Below, one piece after another: positions 1 to 8,158 of a stretch of DNA of 64,000 nucleotides; within the stretch, counting starts at the first letter, position 1; the number at the start of each line of letters is the position of its first letter. The notes beneath the pieces are model-generated. The model saw only the letters and a list, made by a program, of their open reading frames with translations, did not search any database and was not told the DNA's origin. The position numbers and the translations under genes are program-made. This DNA is from an uncultured Ilumatobacter sp. (GTDB lineage Bacteria; Actinomycetota; Acidimicrobiia; Acidimicrobiales; Ilumatobacteraceae), in NCBI GenBank assembly GCA_938091165.1, contig CALKNK010000021.1, forward strand, positions 11,480 through 75,479, given 5' to 3'.

Positions 1-144
1 GGTGGCGGCTGTCACGGCTGTTCGATGAGTAAAATGACGATGCTTGACGGTGTGCAGACCATGCTTGTTGAGGCGTTACCCGCTGTCGAACGGGTCAAGG
101 ACCTTACCGATCACACCACCGGTGAAACCCCCTTCTACTCCTAA
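1..144 (+). CDS. NifU-domain Fe-S scaffold protein, 3' end only
   Basis: This is the last 47 codons of a gene that begins before the window. The reading frame opens at base 1 and stops with TAA at 142-144. It contains a C-x2-C pair (GGCHGCS) and ends in DHTTGETPFYS, which matches the C-terminal end of the NifU/Nfu domain that carries a labile Fe-S cluster and delivers it to target proteins. The two cysteines are the cluster ligands of the family. The full-length protein may be NfuA-like with an N-terminal domain, but that part is not visible. No start codon is involved because the gene is cut by the window edge. A decayed dehydrogenase lies immediately downstream on the other strand. Confidence 0.8.
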   Translation, partial: GGGCHGCSMSKMTMLDGVQTMLVEALPAVERVKDLTDHTTGETPFYS

Positions 145-164
145 GGGCGGCCTTCCGCTACGTC

Positions 165-715
165 CTAGACAATTTTGCCGACGTGGGTTTTGGCTTGAAA
201 CTCGATCTGTGCTTCACCGATCTCTCTGAGGGGGTATGGTGCGGCGATTATTGGGCGAATTTGGCCGGATTCAATTCGTTCGATGAGCCGGTCGAAGATG
301 CCGATGTCGAGAACTGTGCATCCGAAGAAGCTCAGGTCTTTTAAGTAGAGCGTACGCACGTCGAGTTCGATCATTGGCCCGGCAATTGCTCCTGACACCG
401 CATAGCGCCCTCCAGGTCAGAGTAGCTCGAACAAGGATGGCAGCGTCGGCCCCGCAACAGCGTCGACGATGACGTCGACGCTGTTGGCACCGAGTTCACG
501 GGCGATGTTGACACTGCGATCAACGGTGGCATCAGCGCCAAGCTCGACGAGTCGTTCGCGCTTAGCCGCACTTTGTACCGCAATGGTCCGAGCGCCATAT
601 GCCTTGGCCAGTTGTACGGCTGCTGATCCGACACCCCCCGATGCTCCCGTGACAAGAATGGTGTCGTCGGACTGGACCAGCGACGTGGTGCAATCAGAGC
701 ATCGCCACACATTCA
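165..715 (-). pseudogene. Decayed zinc-type alcohol dehydrogenase / quinone oxidoreductase (MDR family)
   Basis: Only the C-terminal half of a medium-chain dehydrogenase survives. The NAD(P)-binding Rossmann motif TGASGGVGSAAVQLAK is clear and is followed by a normal MDR C-terminus ending in FQAKTHVGKIV. An in-frame TGA at 419-417 interrupts the frame where relatives have Arg before PGGRYA; the reading frame on both sides is the same (1004-398 is a multiple of three), so a single CGA to TGA change explains it. Upstream of about 715 the sequence no longer resembles the family: the N-terminal catalytic domain with the zinc and substrate residues is missing or scrambled, and a frameshift near 700 is possible. 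The product cannot be functional. It reads as an eroding gene between nfu and a small acetyltransferase. Confidence 0.85.
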
Positions 716-784
716 CACGAGCGAAATGACATTGAGATACTCGTGGCAGCGCTGCTTGCGCGCCGTTGAGTTCCCTGCGCGTGG

Positions 785-1078
785 TCAGGTCGCGTGCAGA
801 TCGTGGGATTCGGGATGTCGGCGCATGTAGGCCGCTGCGTACGAGCATGTGGGTCGAACCCGGAGCTGCCGCGCTCGTGCATCGGCGAGTACGCCAGCCA
901 TCAGCCGAGCTGCAAAGTCTTTGCCGCGATGGGCAGGTTCGGTCTGGACATGCGGAATAGTCATCACGCCGTCTCTCACTCGGTAGGTGGCTGACCCGAC
1001 GCACTCGCCGTTGAGGCGAAGTTCGTAACAGTGCCCGGTGCTAACGTCAACAACCTCGAGTTGCTCGTATTCACTCAT
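785..1078 (-). CDS. Small GNAT-fold N-acetyltransferase (YidJ-like)
   Basis: Predicted 97-residue protein resembling the short GNAT family of which human GATD/bacterial YjdJ-type proteins are members. It has the pattern of these minimal acetyltransferases: a central strand with VGSATYRVRDG, then IPHVQTEPAHRGKDFAARLM, where the R-G-K-D-F-A-A segment corresponds to the acetyl-CoA pyrophosphate loop, and a C-terminal PTCSYAAAYMRRHPE that is highly typical of the family. The start at 1078 (MSEYEQ) is preferred over the ATG five codons upstream because family members begin close to this point and a GACAAT hexamer lies 5 nt before it. The acetyl acceptor is unknown. It is a stand-alone gene flanked by decayed or empty sequence. 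Confidence 0.75.
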   Translation of the reverse strand: MSEYEQLEVVDVSTGHCYELRLNGECVGSATYRVRDGVMTIPHVQTEPAHRGKDFAARLMAGVLADARARQLRVRPTCSYAAAYMRRHPESHDLHAT

Positions 1079-1093
1079 GCAGCATTGTCGCAC

Positions 1094-1716
1094 GACGGTC
1101 GACCTGACTCACAGCCGCTGAGCGTTAGCTTCGTTGAGCTCAACCATTGGGTGCTTAACCTGTCGCTTTCGAGCACTACGCGTCGAAATAGGCGCCTGAC
1201 CGATCGAAGATTAACCCGCACGACCTCCTCGTCGGGCAGAGTTAGCATGAGCCGCCCCTCCTGTCAGGGCAAATCACGGTCCTTTGTCAACGACAGTGTC
1301 ACCTACCTTGACGACGAACACCTTGCGCCAGAACATGTCCTAAGCGCAGAACATAGAGTCCTCGGAGAGTTATGCGTTCACCCTCCACTCATGTGTGTCG
1401 GAGTAAGCCGCCCTCGTGGTCGCGGTAAGCGTGTTGCCGATGTCTGTCCTGATGCTGCTGGTCATCGTTGGTTCAGGGATGCACGGTAGTAGTCGAAGCT
1501 GATGTTTAGAAATACTGCCTGTGCGTAAGACCGCGACGAAACCTTTGAGTTGCCCGGTGGCTGCCTCCTGCGTCGACACCTTGGGTTCTTGATAAAACCT
1601 GCGCAGTGTCTCATTGATGATCTCGGGTTTAAGGTTGAGAAGAAAGTTCGGCGATGACCGAAAAAATTGGAGGAGCCCATGGCCGCGAGTCCGCCTAATT
1701 GTCTCGCTGCGCACGG
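1094..1716. other. Gene-free stretch, about 620 bases
   Basis: No open frame here has family motifs, and base composition looks less GC-rich than the neighbouring genes. Short frames on both strands (for example about 1370-1714 minus) show no recognisable protein. I see no tRNA, repeat or convincing hairpin. It adjoins a decayed dehydrogenase, so it may be old gene debris. Confidence 0.4.
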
Positions 1717-2508
1717 TTAGTTCAGGAGAGCGATGACCTCGTCATGCATGTGGCCGTTGCTACTAATCGCGGTGTCGTGAAGGTGCGTGGGCTCGCCATG
1801 GCGGTCGGTGAAGGTCCCGCCGGCGGCTTCAACGATGGGACGGATAGCCGCCAGATCGTACGGGGCGACGCCGACTGCATCGACTGCAACGTCCATTGAT
1901 CCCTCGGCAACGAGCATGTGTTGCCAGAAGTCGCCGTATCCACGCGAACGGCGCGCCTGCTGCTGAAGCGTGATGAGCCGATCAGTAAGGCCGAGACGAT
2001 CCCACCCAGCATCGTGAGTGACGCACACCTGAGAGTCACCGAGTGCATTAACGCTTGAAACAGAAATTGATCGTTCGGTGCCACGAGCGGACACGTACGC
2101 ACCAAGACTTACGCCACCCCACCATCGGAATCCGAGCGCAGGTGCTGACACGACGCCAAGAACGGGGACATTCTCGAAGGTCAGAGCGATCAATGACGCC
2201 CATACGGGAATGCCGCGGACGAATCCCGAGGTGCCGTCGATTGGGTCGATCACCCATCTCCACCGTGAGGTTTCGCTGCCCCTGAGCCCGTGTTCTTCAC
2301 CGAAGGCCCCGTGGTCCGGTCGCTGAGCGGCCAACGAGTTGACGATCAGGGTTTCGGTTTGTCGATCGATTTCGGTCACTTCGGTCTGGTTGGTCTTCCA
2401 ATCGACCGTGAAGTCGCGGTCGATGAAGTGGGGCAGCGTGAATGCGTCGGCGATGTCGGCGACGTCGAGCGCCAACTCAAGGTCGGCCCGGAGATCCAGA
2501 TCGCTCAC
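1717..2508 (-). CDS. hisN: Histidinol-phosphatase of the inositol monophosphatase family
   Basis: A 263-residue Mg-dependent phosphatase that should convert L-histidinol phosphate to histidinol, the penultimate phosphate-removal step of histidine synthesis. The IMPase signature is intact: GEEHG at about residues 70-74 and DPIDGTSGF at 88-96 supply the metal-binding Glu and two Asp, and a C-terminal YDLAAI...EAAGG supplies the third Asp and the substrate helix. The 263-residue length and the IDGTSGF variant fit the actinobacterial HisN subgroup, though another sugar-phosphate or inositol-phosphate substrate cannot be excluded. The start overlaps the stop of the upstream enoyl-CoA hydratase gene by 4 bases, so they are translationally coupled. 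hisC lies far away at about 58 kb. Confidence 0.85.
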   Translation of the reverse strand: MSDLDLRADLELALDVADIADAFTLPHFIDRDFTVDWKTNQTEVTEIDRQTETLIVNSLAAQRPDHGAFGEEHGLRGSETSRWRWVIDPIDGTSGFVRGIPVWASLIALTFENVPVLGVVSAPALGFRWWGGVSLGAYVSARGTERSISVSSVNALGDSQVCVTHDAGWDRLGLTDRLITLQQQARRSRGYGDFWQHMLVAEGSMDVAVDAVGVAPYDLAAIRPIVEAAGGTFTDRHGEPTHLHDTAISSNGHMHDEVIALLN

Positions 2509-3356
2509 GAGTTGGAATCGGCGTCGGCCGCTCGGTGGAAGTTGGGTGCGCGCTTCTCTTTCAGCGCAGCGAGACCCTCAGCGGCGTCGGGTCCGAGGAA
2601 GTTGAGCATTTCGTAGGCTAGAGACGCCTCGAAGTTCGGCAGTGTTTGGCGGATCCAATGGTTCAGCGCACGTTTGGTCATCCGAGTGGCGTCGACCGGC
2701 CCGGCGGCGAGCTTCCGGGCGACACTGAGCGCTGTGTCGAACACTTCGTCGGCTGGTACGGCCTTGGAGACCAGGCCGATACGTTCAGCCTCGGCGCCAT
2801 CGAGAAAGTCGGCGGTCAGCAGGAAGTACTTCGCTTTCGCCATCCCGCACAACAGTGGCCAGATCGCCACCGCATGGTCGCCGGCGCCAACGCCGAGGCG
2901 AATGTGACCATCGGTCAACTTGGCGGTCTCGTTGATGATGCTGACGTCGGCCATCAGCGCAACGGCGAGTCCGGCCCCAACGGCGACGCCGTTGATGGCC
3001 GAGACAATCGGCGTGTCACAGTCGATCATGGTGCGCACGATGTCTCCGGCTTCGCGCATGACACGGATGGTCTGTGCGTAATCGCCGACCTGTTCGCTGA
3101 TCCAGTCGAGGTCTCCACCGGCCGAGAACGCTTTGCCGGCGCCGGTGACGATGACGGCGCGTACCGACTCATCGTCGTCGATCGTTCGGAATACCCGAGA
3201 GAGTTGAAAGTGCATGGCGCCATCGGTGGCGTTGTATTTTTCTGGGTCGTCGAGGGTGATCAACAGCACGCCATCGGCGTCGGCGGGCTGTTCAAATCGC
3301 AGCCGGTTGTACTGCTGGTAGATCGAGAGGTCGATGTCGGTGGTCACGATGGGCAC
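2505..3356 (-). CDS. Enoyl-CoA hydratase/isomerase family protein
   Basis: A 283-residue crotonase-fold protein, GTG start. The oxyanion-hole segments are visible: FSAGGDLDWI near residue 80 and INGVAVGAGLAVALMADVS near residue 125. The second catalytic Glu of true hydratases is replaced in this region by a GVGAGDHA-type sequence (LGVGAGDHAVAIWPLLCG), seen in isomerase or lyase branches of the superfamily, so the exact reaction on the acyl-CoA is uncertain. It sits 9 bases after the trypsin-like lipoprotein gene and overlaps hisN by 4 bases, within a tight minus-strand operon headed by dxs. The context does not reveal a pathway. It is probably a soluble trimer or hexamer like its family. Confidence 0.85.
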   Translation of the reverse strand: MPIVTTDIDLSIYQQYNRLRFEQPADADGVLLITLDDPEKYNATDGAMHFQLSRVFRTIDDDESVRAVIVTGAGKAFSAGGDLDWISEQVGDYAQTIRVMREAGDIVRTMIDCDTPIVSAINGVAVGAGLAVALMADVSIINETAKLTDGHIRLGVGAGDHAVAIWPLLCGMAKAKYFLLTADFLDGAEAERIGLVSKAVPADEVFDTALSVARKLAAGPVDATRMTKRALNHWIRQTLPNFEASLAYEMLNFLGPDAAEGLAALKEKRAPNFHRAADADSNS

Positions 3357-3365
3357 GTTACGAGA

Positions 3366-4019
3366 TCAGACGCAACGGCCAGTGCTCGTAGGGCCGTCTG
3401 AGGTCAGAGCAAGCACGCGCCGGATCTCGGTGGCATCGGTGGCAAACCCGGTGCTCGCTCGCGTTCGAGAGCGCGCATACACGATGCCCATCACGGTTCC
3501 ATCCTTCGTCACGACGGGGCCGCCTGAGTCTCCAACTTCGATGTCGCCGGAAATCTCGATCCCGCTCCGCTCCGCTGACTGTTCGCCATAGATGTCGTCG
3601 ATGGTTATGGCCAGGCGCGTGGTCACGTTCACTGCTTGTCCGCTGACGCCGGTGTCGAGCGACCATCGGTGAGCGGTGGCAGCGCCGATTGCGACCTCGC
3701 CGGTCGCCAGCGGCGGGGCATCAAGGCCAGGAACGGAGAGGACTGCAAGATCCGCAGATGCATCGAGGGCCACGAGCTGCGCTGGCCACTCGACGCCGGC
3801 GGCATCGACGATGGTGATGGTGGTCGCTCCTGCAACGGTGTGCGCCACGGTGACGATCTGGCCGGGTACCCCCACCACGACCCCGCTCCCGGCGTTGGCG
3901 CTTGGCCCGCACCCGGTGGCGAGGATGCCAACGGTCGACGCGTTGGTGTCCTGTGTGGGAGTGTCGCAGGCAGTGAAGACCGTTGTGCCGGCCAGCGCCA
4001 GGAGGGCGAGGCGTCTCAC
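3366..4019 (-). CDS. Trypsin-like serine protease, predicted lipoprotein
   Basis: A 217-residue secreted serine protease. I use the GTG at 4019, whose product begins with a short signal peptide (VRRLALLALAGTTVFTAC); Cys18 is a plausible lipidation site, though the lipobox FTAC is imperfect. The catalytic triad is complete: His60 in VTVAHTVAG, Asp90 in DASADLAVL and Ser165 in VGDSGGPVV. There is no PDZ domain, so it resembles the protease core of HtrA/DegP-type or S1 peptidases. GTGA shared with the upstream acetyltransferase stop gives a 4-base overlap and settles the start; the open frame extends much further upstream but inside the neighbour. It likely acts outside the membrane on unknown proteins. 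A protease in a dxs operon is unexpected. Confidence 0.85.
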   Translation of the reverse strand: MRRLALLALAGTTVFTACDTPTQDTNASTVGILATGCGPSANAGSGVVVGVPGQIVTVAHTVAGATTITIVDAAGVEWPAQLVALDASADLAVLSVPGLDAPPLATGEVAIGAATAHRWSLDTGVSGQAVNVTTRLAITIDDIYGEQSAERSGIEISGDIEVGDSGGPVVTKDGTVMGIVYARSRTRASTGFATDATEIRRVLALTSDGPTSTGRCV

Positions 4020-5053
4020 GTGTCCTCGATGGTGAGGACCGCTTCGGTTTCGCCGTTGACGATCTTGCCGTTCGGTACGAATCCGTACTGCTCGTAGAAC
4101 GGGCGCGGCGAGCCGCGGCCTTCGCACCAGTGCGTCTGGAGCGCTGTGGCGGACATTGTCCGACACTCTTGGACGACTGCGTCGAGAGCCAGTCGTCCGA
4201 TGCCGCGTCGCTGGTGTCGGCGGTCGATGAGGAATCGCCACAGCTCGGGGTGGGGGTGATACTCGGTGATCGCGGTGATCATGACGAATCCGACAAGTTC
4301 GCCGTCAGACTCGATCCCGAACGGCAGGGCGACAGTGAGTCCGCCGTTGTGGACTTCGGGACGCAACGCGTCAGCAAGCGATGTCGCCATCGATGAAACG
4401 AAGCGTTGCTGTGATCGATGGGGCTCCAGCTTGCGGAGCCTGTGCACGTTGTCGGCGTCGACGGGGACGAGGCAGACCTCAGCGGGGGTGTTTCGGGGGC
4501 GAGTCAGCCAATCCGCTCGGTCGTCGCGAGTCATCCCGTAGAGCAGGTCATCGGAGTTGTCGTCGCCAACCCAGTAGGAGAGTCGCGTGTGACCCTCACA
4601 TCGGAAGCCAGTGCGTTCGAGTACCTGTGCAGATCCCACGTTGTCCGGGTGCAACATGGCCGAGATTCGGGTCACCTGGTCGTTGGACCACAAACGTTCC
4701 GTCAAGGCATGGACTGCCTCGGTCGCATAGCCCTGGCCCCAGGCAGATGGGTCCAGGGTGTAGCCGATCTCGATCGAGCGTCCGTCGAAGGTGGGATGGA
4801 TTGCCAAGTCCCCGAAGATGGTGGTGTCTTGCGGATCGGTGATGGTGAGCATCCACCAGTTGTCGCTGACTGGGCCATTCAACTTCGTGAGCCCATCGAG
4901 CATTTCCTCTGCTCGCTCCAGCGGATACGGCGGCACCCAATTCTGGTACTCGGCGACCATCGCGTGGCTTCGCCGCTTAGCGAGCGCGGCCGCGTCGCTC
5001 AGTCGAGGTGGACGGAGCAGGAGTCGTTCAGTCGTGATGGGCTCGAAGGCCAT
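4016..5053 (-). CDS. Double-domain GNAT acetyltransferase
   Basis: A 345-residue protein with two acetyltransferase domains. Residues about 1-185 are RimJ/RimL-like: it opens with the typical ITTERLLLRPPRLSDAAAL and has IEIGYTLDPSAWGQGYATEA, whose G-Q-G-Y-A binds acetyl-CoA. Residues about 190-345 form a second, spermidine-acetyltransferase-like domain with HPELWRFLIDRRHQRRGIG (R-R-G-I-G loop) and FYEQYGFVPNGKIVNGE. Both acetyl-CoA loops look intact. Substrates are unknown: the first domain suggests protein N-termini or an amino group on a small molecule, the second a polyamine-like amine. It lies 3 bases after dxs and overlaps the protease gene by 4. The fusion, rather than two genes, implies coordinated modification of one target or of related targets. 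Confidence 0.85.
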   Translation of the reverse strand: MAFEPITTERLLLRPPRLSDAAALAKRRSHAMVAEYQNWVPPYPLERAEEMLDGLTKLNGPVSDNWWMLTITDPQDTTIFGDLAIHPTFDGRSIEIGYTLDPSAWGQGYATEAVHALTERLWSNDQVTRISAMLHPDNVGSAQVLERTGFRCEGHTRLSYWVGDDNSDDLLYGMTRDDRADWLTRPRNTPAEVCLVPVDADNVHRLRKLEPHRSQQRFVSSMATSLADALRPEVHNGGLTVALPFGIESDGELVGFVMITAITEYHPHPELWRFLIDRRHQRRGIGRLALDAVVQECRTMSATALQTHWCEGRGSPRPFYEQYGFVPNGKIVNGETEAVLTIEDT

Positions 5054-5056
5054 GTC

Positions 5057-7012
5057 CTACTGCGTCGCGGCGGCGACAATTCCGGCAACGTCGAGGCCGA
5101 ACTTCGCGTGGATGTTGTTCGACTTCGGATCGTGTTGGATGAACTTGGTCGGAATGCCGATCACGTTGACGACTGTTGATGGGGCAATGGTGGTGACCTC
5201 GTCTGCAATCGCCATACCGATGCCGCCAGCACGGATGCCGTCTTCGATCGTGACGACGCGACGGTGCGTCGCCGCAGCGGCGATCATCGTGGGGTCGAGC
5301 GGGGCACAGCAGCGTGCATCCCAGACGTTTGCGGCGGTACCCGCCTCGGCGAGTTTGGCGGCAGCCTGCTCGGCAATTTCGAGCATCTTGCCAACGGCGA
5401 TAATGCAGACCTCGGCATCGCTGGTTGACACCACATGCCGAGCATGGAAACCCTCTCCGACTTCGTGTTCGCCGACCTGTCGCGCTGCGCCGCGTGCGTA
5501 GCGGATCGCGATAGGCCCGTCATCAACGAAATCGACGGCATCGTGCAGCATTTGCGCGAGCTCTTGTGCGCTTGACGGAGCGAAGACCCGCATACCCGGC
5601 ACTTTTGACAGTAGCGCCATGTCGTACACGCCGTGGTGGCTGGCACCGTCAGGACCAGTGATGCCGGCGCGGTCGAGGCAGAAAATGACGGGCAGGCGAT
5701 GGAGTGCCACGTCGTACACGACCTGATCCCAGGCCCGATTGAGGAATGTGGAGTAGATGGTAACGACCGGGCGGAGGCCGCCCATCGCCATTCCGGCCGC
5801 ACCGGTCACCGCATGTTGTTCGGCGATACCGACGTCGAAGAAGCGATCGGGAAACCGTTCTTGAAACGGGATCAGCCCCGTGGGTCCGGGCATTGCAGCG
5901 GTGATTGCGACGAGACGCGAGTCTGCCTCGCCCTCTTTGACGATCGCCTCGGCGAAGGCCTGGGTGTATCCGGTGATGACTGCCTTGGGTGGGCCGACCG
6001 CTGGATCAAAGACGGGGGCGTCATGGAGGTGTTTTTCGTCGTCGTCTTCGGCGGGGGAGTAGCCACGGCCCTTCTGGGTGAGCATGTGCACGAGGATTGG
6101 GCCTTCGTCGCTCAGTTCGATCGCGTTGTGGAGTGCGTGCTCCATTTCTTCGATGTTGTGCCCGTCGAACGGTCCGACGTAGCGCACGCCGAGCGCTTCG
6201 AAGAACGACGGCGGCTGGAGGAACTCACGCACGCCAGCCTTGAACGCATCCATTGCGGAGCCTGCTTGATTACCCACCAGTGGCAGGCTGTGCAGGTAGC
6301 TCTCGAGGCGTCGCTGGCGTCGGACGTACACCGGGTTGAGCCGAATGTCGGTCAGCGCGTGGCTGAGCTTGCCGGCGACTCGGTCAGTAAATGAGGCGGA
6401 CTCGACCTGAGCGGTGGGGTGAGAAGCTCGCTCATCATGGCCCTGCACGTTGGCCGACAGATTCGAGACGGTGGGTGCGTATGACCGACCGTTGTCGTTC
6501 AGAATTATTATTACGTGTTTCTTGCCGTGACCGATGTTGTTGATCGCCTCGTAGGCCATCCCGCCGGTCATCGATCCGTCGCCAATCACCGCGACGATGT
6601 GTCGATGTGGATCGATGCCTGCATCGCGAGCGACCGACAGCCCGTAGGCGTACGAAAGGATCGTCGATGCGTGACTGTTCTCAACGTAGTCGTGTTCGGA
6701 TTCTTCCCGGCTCGGATACCCAGAGAGACCGCCCGCCTGACGGAGCTGCTCAAACTGTTTTTGGCGCCCAGTCACGATCTTGTGGGTATAGGCCTGGTGG
6801 CCGGTGTCCCACAAGATTGCATCAGTCGGAGACTCGAACACTCGATGGAGGGCGAGCGTGAGGTCGACAGCACCTAGGTTGGAACCGAGGTGGCCGGCAT
6901 TTTCGGACACAGCGCCGACAATGAAGCTGCGGATTTCGCCCGCCAGATCATCGAGTTCAGGGTAGGACAACCCACGCAGGTCTTCTGGAGAGTTGACCTG
7001 TTCAAGAGTCAC
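5057..7012 (-). CDS. dxs: 1-deoxy-D-xylulose-5-phosphate synthase
   Basis: A 651-residue thiamine-diphosphate enzyme that condenses pyruvate and glyceraldehyde 3-phosphate, the entry step of the MEP isoprenoid pathway. Recognisable elements: HQAYTHKIVTGR near the N-terminus, the ThDP/Mg motif GDGSMTGGMAYEA...NNIG, the DXS-specific linker with long YSPAEDDD, then DVGIAEQHAVTGAAGMA and the transketolase pyrimidine-domain DRAGITGPDGASHHGV. The length is normal. I choose GTG at 7012 (VTLEQVNSPEDL) because a TATCGT hexamer ends 7 nt upstream, indicating a leaderless mRNA; the frame continues to an ATG at 7090 that would overlap the divergent gene. It heads a minus-strand run of five genes through hisN. 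Confidence 0.95.
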   Translation of the reverse strand: MTLEQVNSPEDLRGLSYPELDDLAGEIRSFIVGAVSENAGHLGSNLGAVDLTLALHRVFESPTDAILWDTGHQAYTHKIVTGRQKQFEQLRQAGGLSGYPSREESEHDYVENSHASTILSYAYGLSVARDAGIDPHRHIVAVIGDGSMTGGMAYEAINNIGHGKKHVIIILNDNGRSYAPTVSNLSANVQGHDERASHPTAQVESASFTDRVAGKLSHALTDIRLNPVYVRRQRRLESYLHSLPLVGNQAGSAMDAFKAGVREFLQPPSFFEALGVRYVGPFDGHNIEEMEHALHNAIELSDEGPILVHMLTQKGRGYSPAEDDDEKHLHDAPVFDPAVGPPKAVITGYTQAFAEAIVKEGEADSRLVAITAAMPGPTGLIPFQERFPDRFFDVGIAEQHAVTGAAGMAMGGLRPVVTIYSTFLNRAWDQVVYDVALHRLPVIFCLDRAGITGPDGASHHGVYDMALLSKVPGMRVFAPSSAQELAQMLHDAVDFVDDGPIAIRYARGAARQVGEHEVGEGFHARHVVSTSDAEVCIIAVGKMLEIAEQAAAKLAEAGTAANVWDARCCAPLDPTMIAAAATHRRVVTIEDGIRAGGIGMAIADEVTTIAPSTVVNVIGIPTKFIQHDPKSNNIHAKFGLDVAGIVAAATQ

Positions 7013-7019
7013 GCACCTG

Positions 7020-7077
7020 ACGATATCCCGCCCGTGGCCCGCGGCATGATTGCGCTTCGTGCTCACCGGCCTACAGT
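7020..7077. promoter_or_regulatory. Divergent leaderless promoters, dxs and SDR gene
   Basis: On the minus strand TATCGT (7025-7020) lies 7 nt before the dxs GTG. On the plus strand TACAGT (7072-7077) lies 6 nt before the ATG at 7084. Both match TAnnnT -10 elements placed so that transcription starts at the first base of the start codon. Confidence 0.5.
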
Positions 7078-7083
7078 CGAGCC

Positions 7084-7878
7084 ATGACACTGTCTGGCAG
7101 TTCCCCGTTTGACCTCACAGGACGCGTTGCCCTCGTCACCGGTGGTAACAGCGGCATCGGGTTGGGAATGGCCGAAGGCTTGGCTGCGCACGGTGCCGAC
7201 GTAGCGATCTGGGGGACGAATTCTGCGAAGAGCGAGAGAGCGATCGACGTGTTGAGTCAGTACGACGTCGAGTTGCTGTCGATCATCTGTGACGTCAGTG
7301 ACGAACAAGCAGTCGTTCAGTCAATGGCCGACACTGCCGACGAACTCGGTCGGATCGACGCAGTGTTTGTTAATGCGGGCGTTAGCGGATCATCGTCGAG
7401 CTTTCTGGAGATGACCAGCGAGGACTGGCGGCGCGTCATGTCGGTCAACCTCGACGGTGCGTTCTACACCGCTCGGGAGGCGGCGAAACACATGGTTGCT
7501 CGATACGAAGAAGGCGACACTGCCGGTGGCTCGATTGTGTTCACTTCATCGGGCTCCTCAGAGTTCGGCGCGGCTTCAGGGCAGGCGTATGGTGCGACCA
7601 AGGCGGGTGTGAATGCGATGATGCGAGGCATCGCGGTGGCGCACGCTCGGCACGGCATTCGGTGTAACTCGATTTTGCCTGGCTGGATTGAGAGCGACAT
7701 GACCGCACCGGCCCTCAGTTACGACACCTTTGTGCAGAAAGTGATGCCGCGCATCCCAGTACGCCGCTGGGGTGAAAAAGAAGATTTTGCAGGCATTGCC
7801 ACCTACTTGGCTAGCTCAGCGAGCGCCTACCACACGGGCGACATCATCCGCATCGACGGCGGTTTCCATTCCTTCTAG
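7084..7878 (+). CDS. Short-chain dehydrogenase/reductase
   Basis: A 264-residue classical SDR. The cofactor motif TGGNSGIG is at residues 19-26 and VNAG at 97-99; the catalytic residues Ser (about 155), Tyr169 and Lys173 are in YGATKAG. The C-terminal end IRIDGGFHSF is the standard SDR tail. No basic residue directly follows the glycine motif in a way that decides between NADH and NADPH. It resembles the glucose-dehydrogenase/FabG group, but the substrate cannot be read from sequence. It stands alone on the plus strand, transcribed away from dxs, with a TACAGT element 6 nt before its ATG. Downstream is only the tail of a decayed acyltransferase. Confidence 0.9.
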   Translation: MTLSGSSPFDLTGRVALVTGGNSGIGLGMAEGLAAHGADVAIWGTNSAKSERAIDVLSQYDVELLSIICDVSDEQAVVQSMADTADELGRIDAVFVNAGVSGSSSSFLEMTSEDWRRVMSVNLDGAFYTAREAAKHMVARYEEGDTAGGSIVFTSSGSSEFGAASGQAYGATKAGVNAMMRGIAVAHARHGIRCNSILPGWIESDMTAPALSYDTFVQKVMPRIPVRRWGEKEDFAGIATYLASSASAYHTGDIIRIDGGFHSF

Positions 7879-7909
7879 GTAGATTTCGCCCTTTTTGACA
7901 TGAAATTAG

Positions 7910-8158
7910 GTCAACGTCGAGAGCACAGCCGCCAGGCGCTTCGGCGCCACTTTTGTTGACCCGTCGGAGTGGTTCTGTGCCGTTACTCGTTGCCCGTTGA
8001 CACTCGGTGACGTGTTGCTGTTCCGGGACACCGAGCACATCACAACGACTGGAGCCGAATGGTTCCGACCGCTGCTCGAGGCGGCCATTCGTCCAATCCT
8101 CGACGACTCATGGCTGGACACCCAAGCTATTCCTGAAAATCTAATCGTCAGCCTGTGA
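7910..8158 (+). pseudogene. Tail of an OafA-type acyltransferase (SGNH domain remnant)
   Basis: An open frame without a start codon, closed by TAG upstream and TGA at 8156-8158. Its translation includes ATFVDPSEWFCAVTRCP, then VLLFRDTEHITTTGAEWF, then LLEAAIRPIL. This is the typical end of the SGNH hydrolase-like domain found at the C-terminus of membrane acyltransferase-3 (OafA/YrhL) proteins; the D-x-x-H of the catalytic triad is seen as DTEH. About 80 residues remain of a protein normally near 650, and the transmembrane acyltransferase part is absent. It was probably left by a deletion that removed the body of the gene. Its 3' end overlaps the convergent methyltransferase gene by 11 bases. 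Confidence 0.75.

Noticed and set aside
417..419. TGA as a selenocysteine codon in the dehydrogenase.
   Set aside because: Relatives have Arg at this place, no SECIS-like hairpin follows, and the N-terminal half of the gene is missing anyway.
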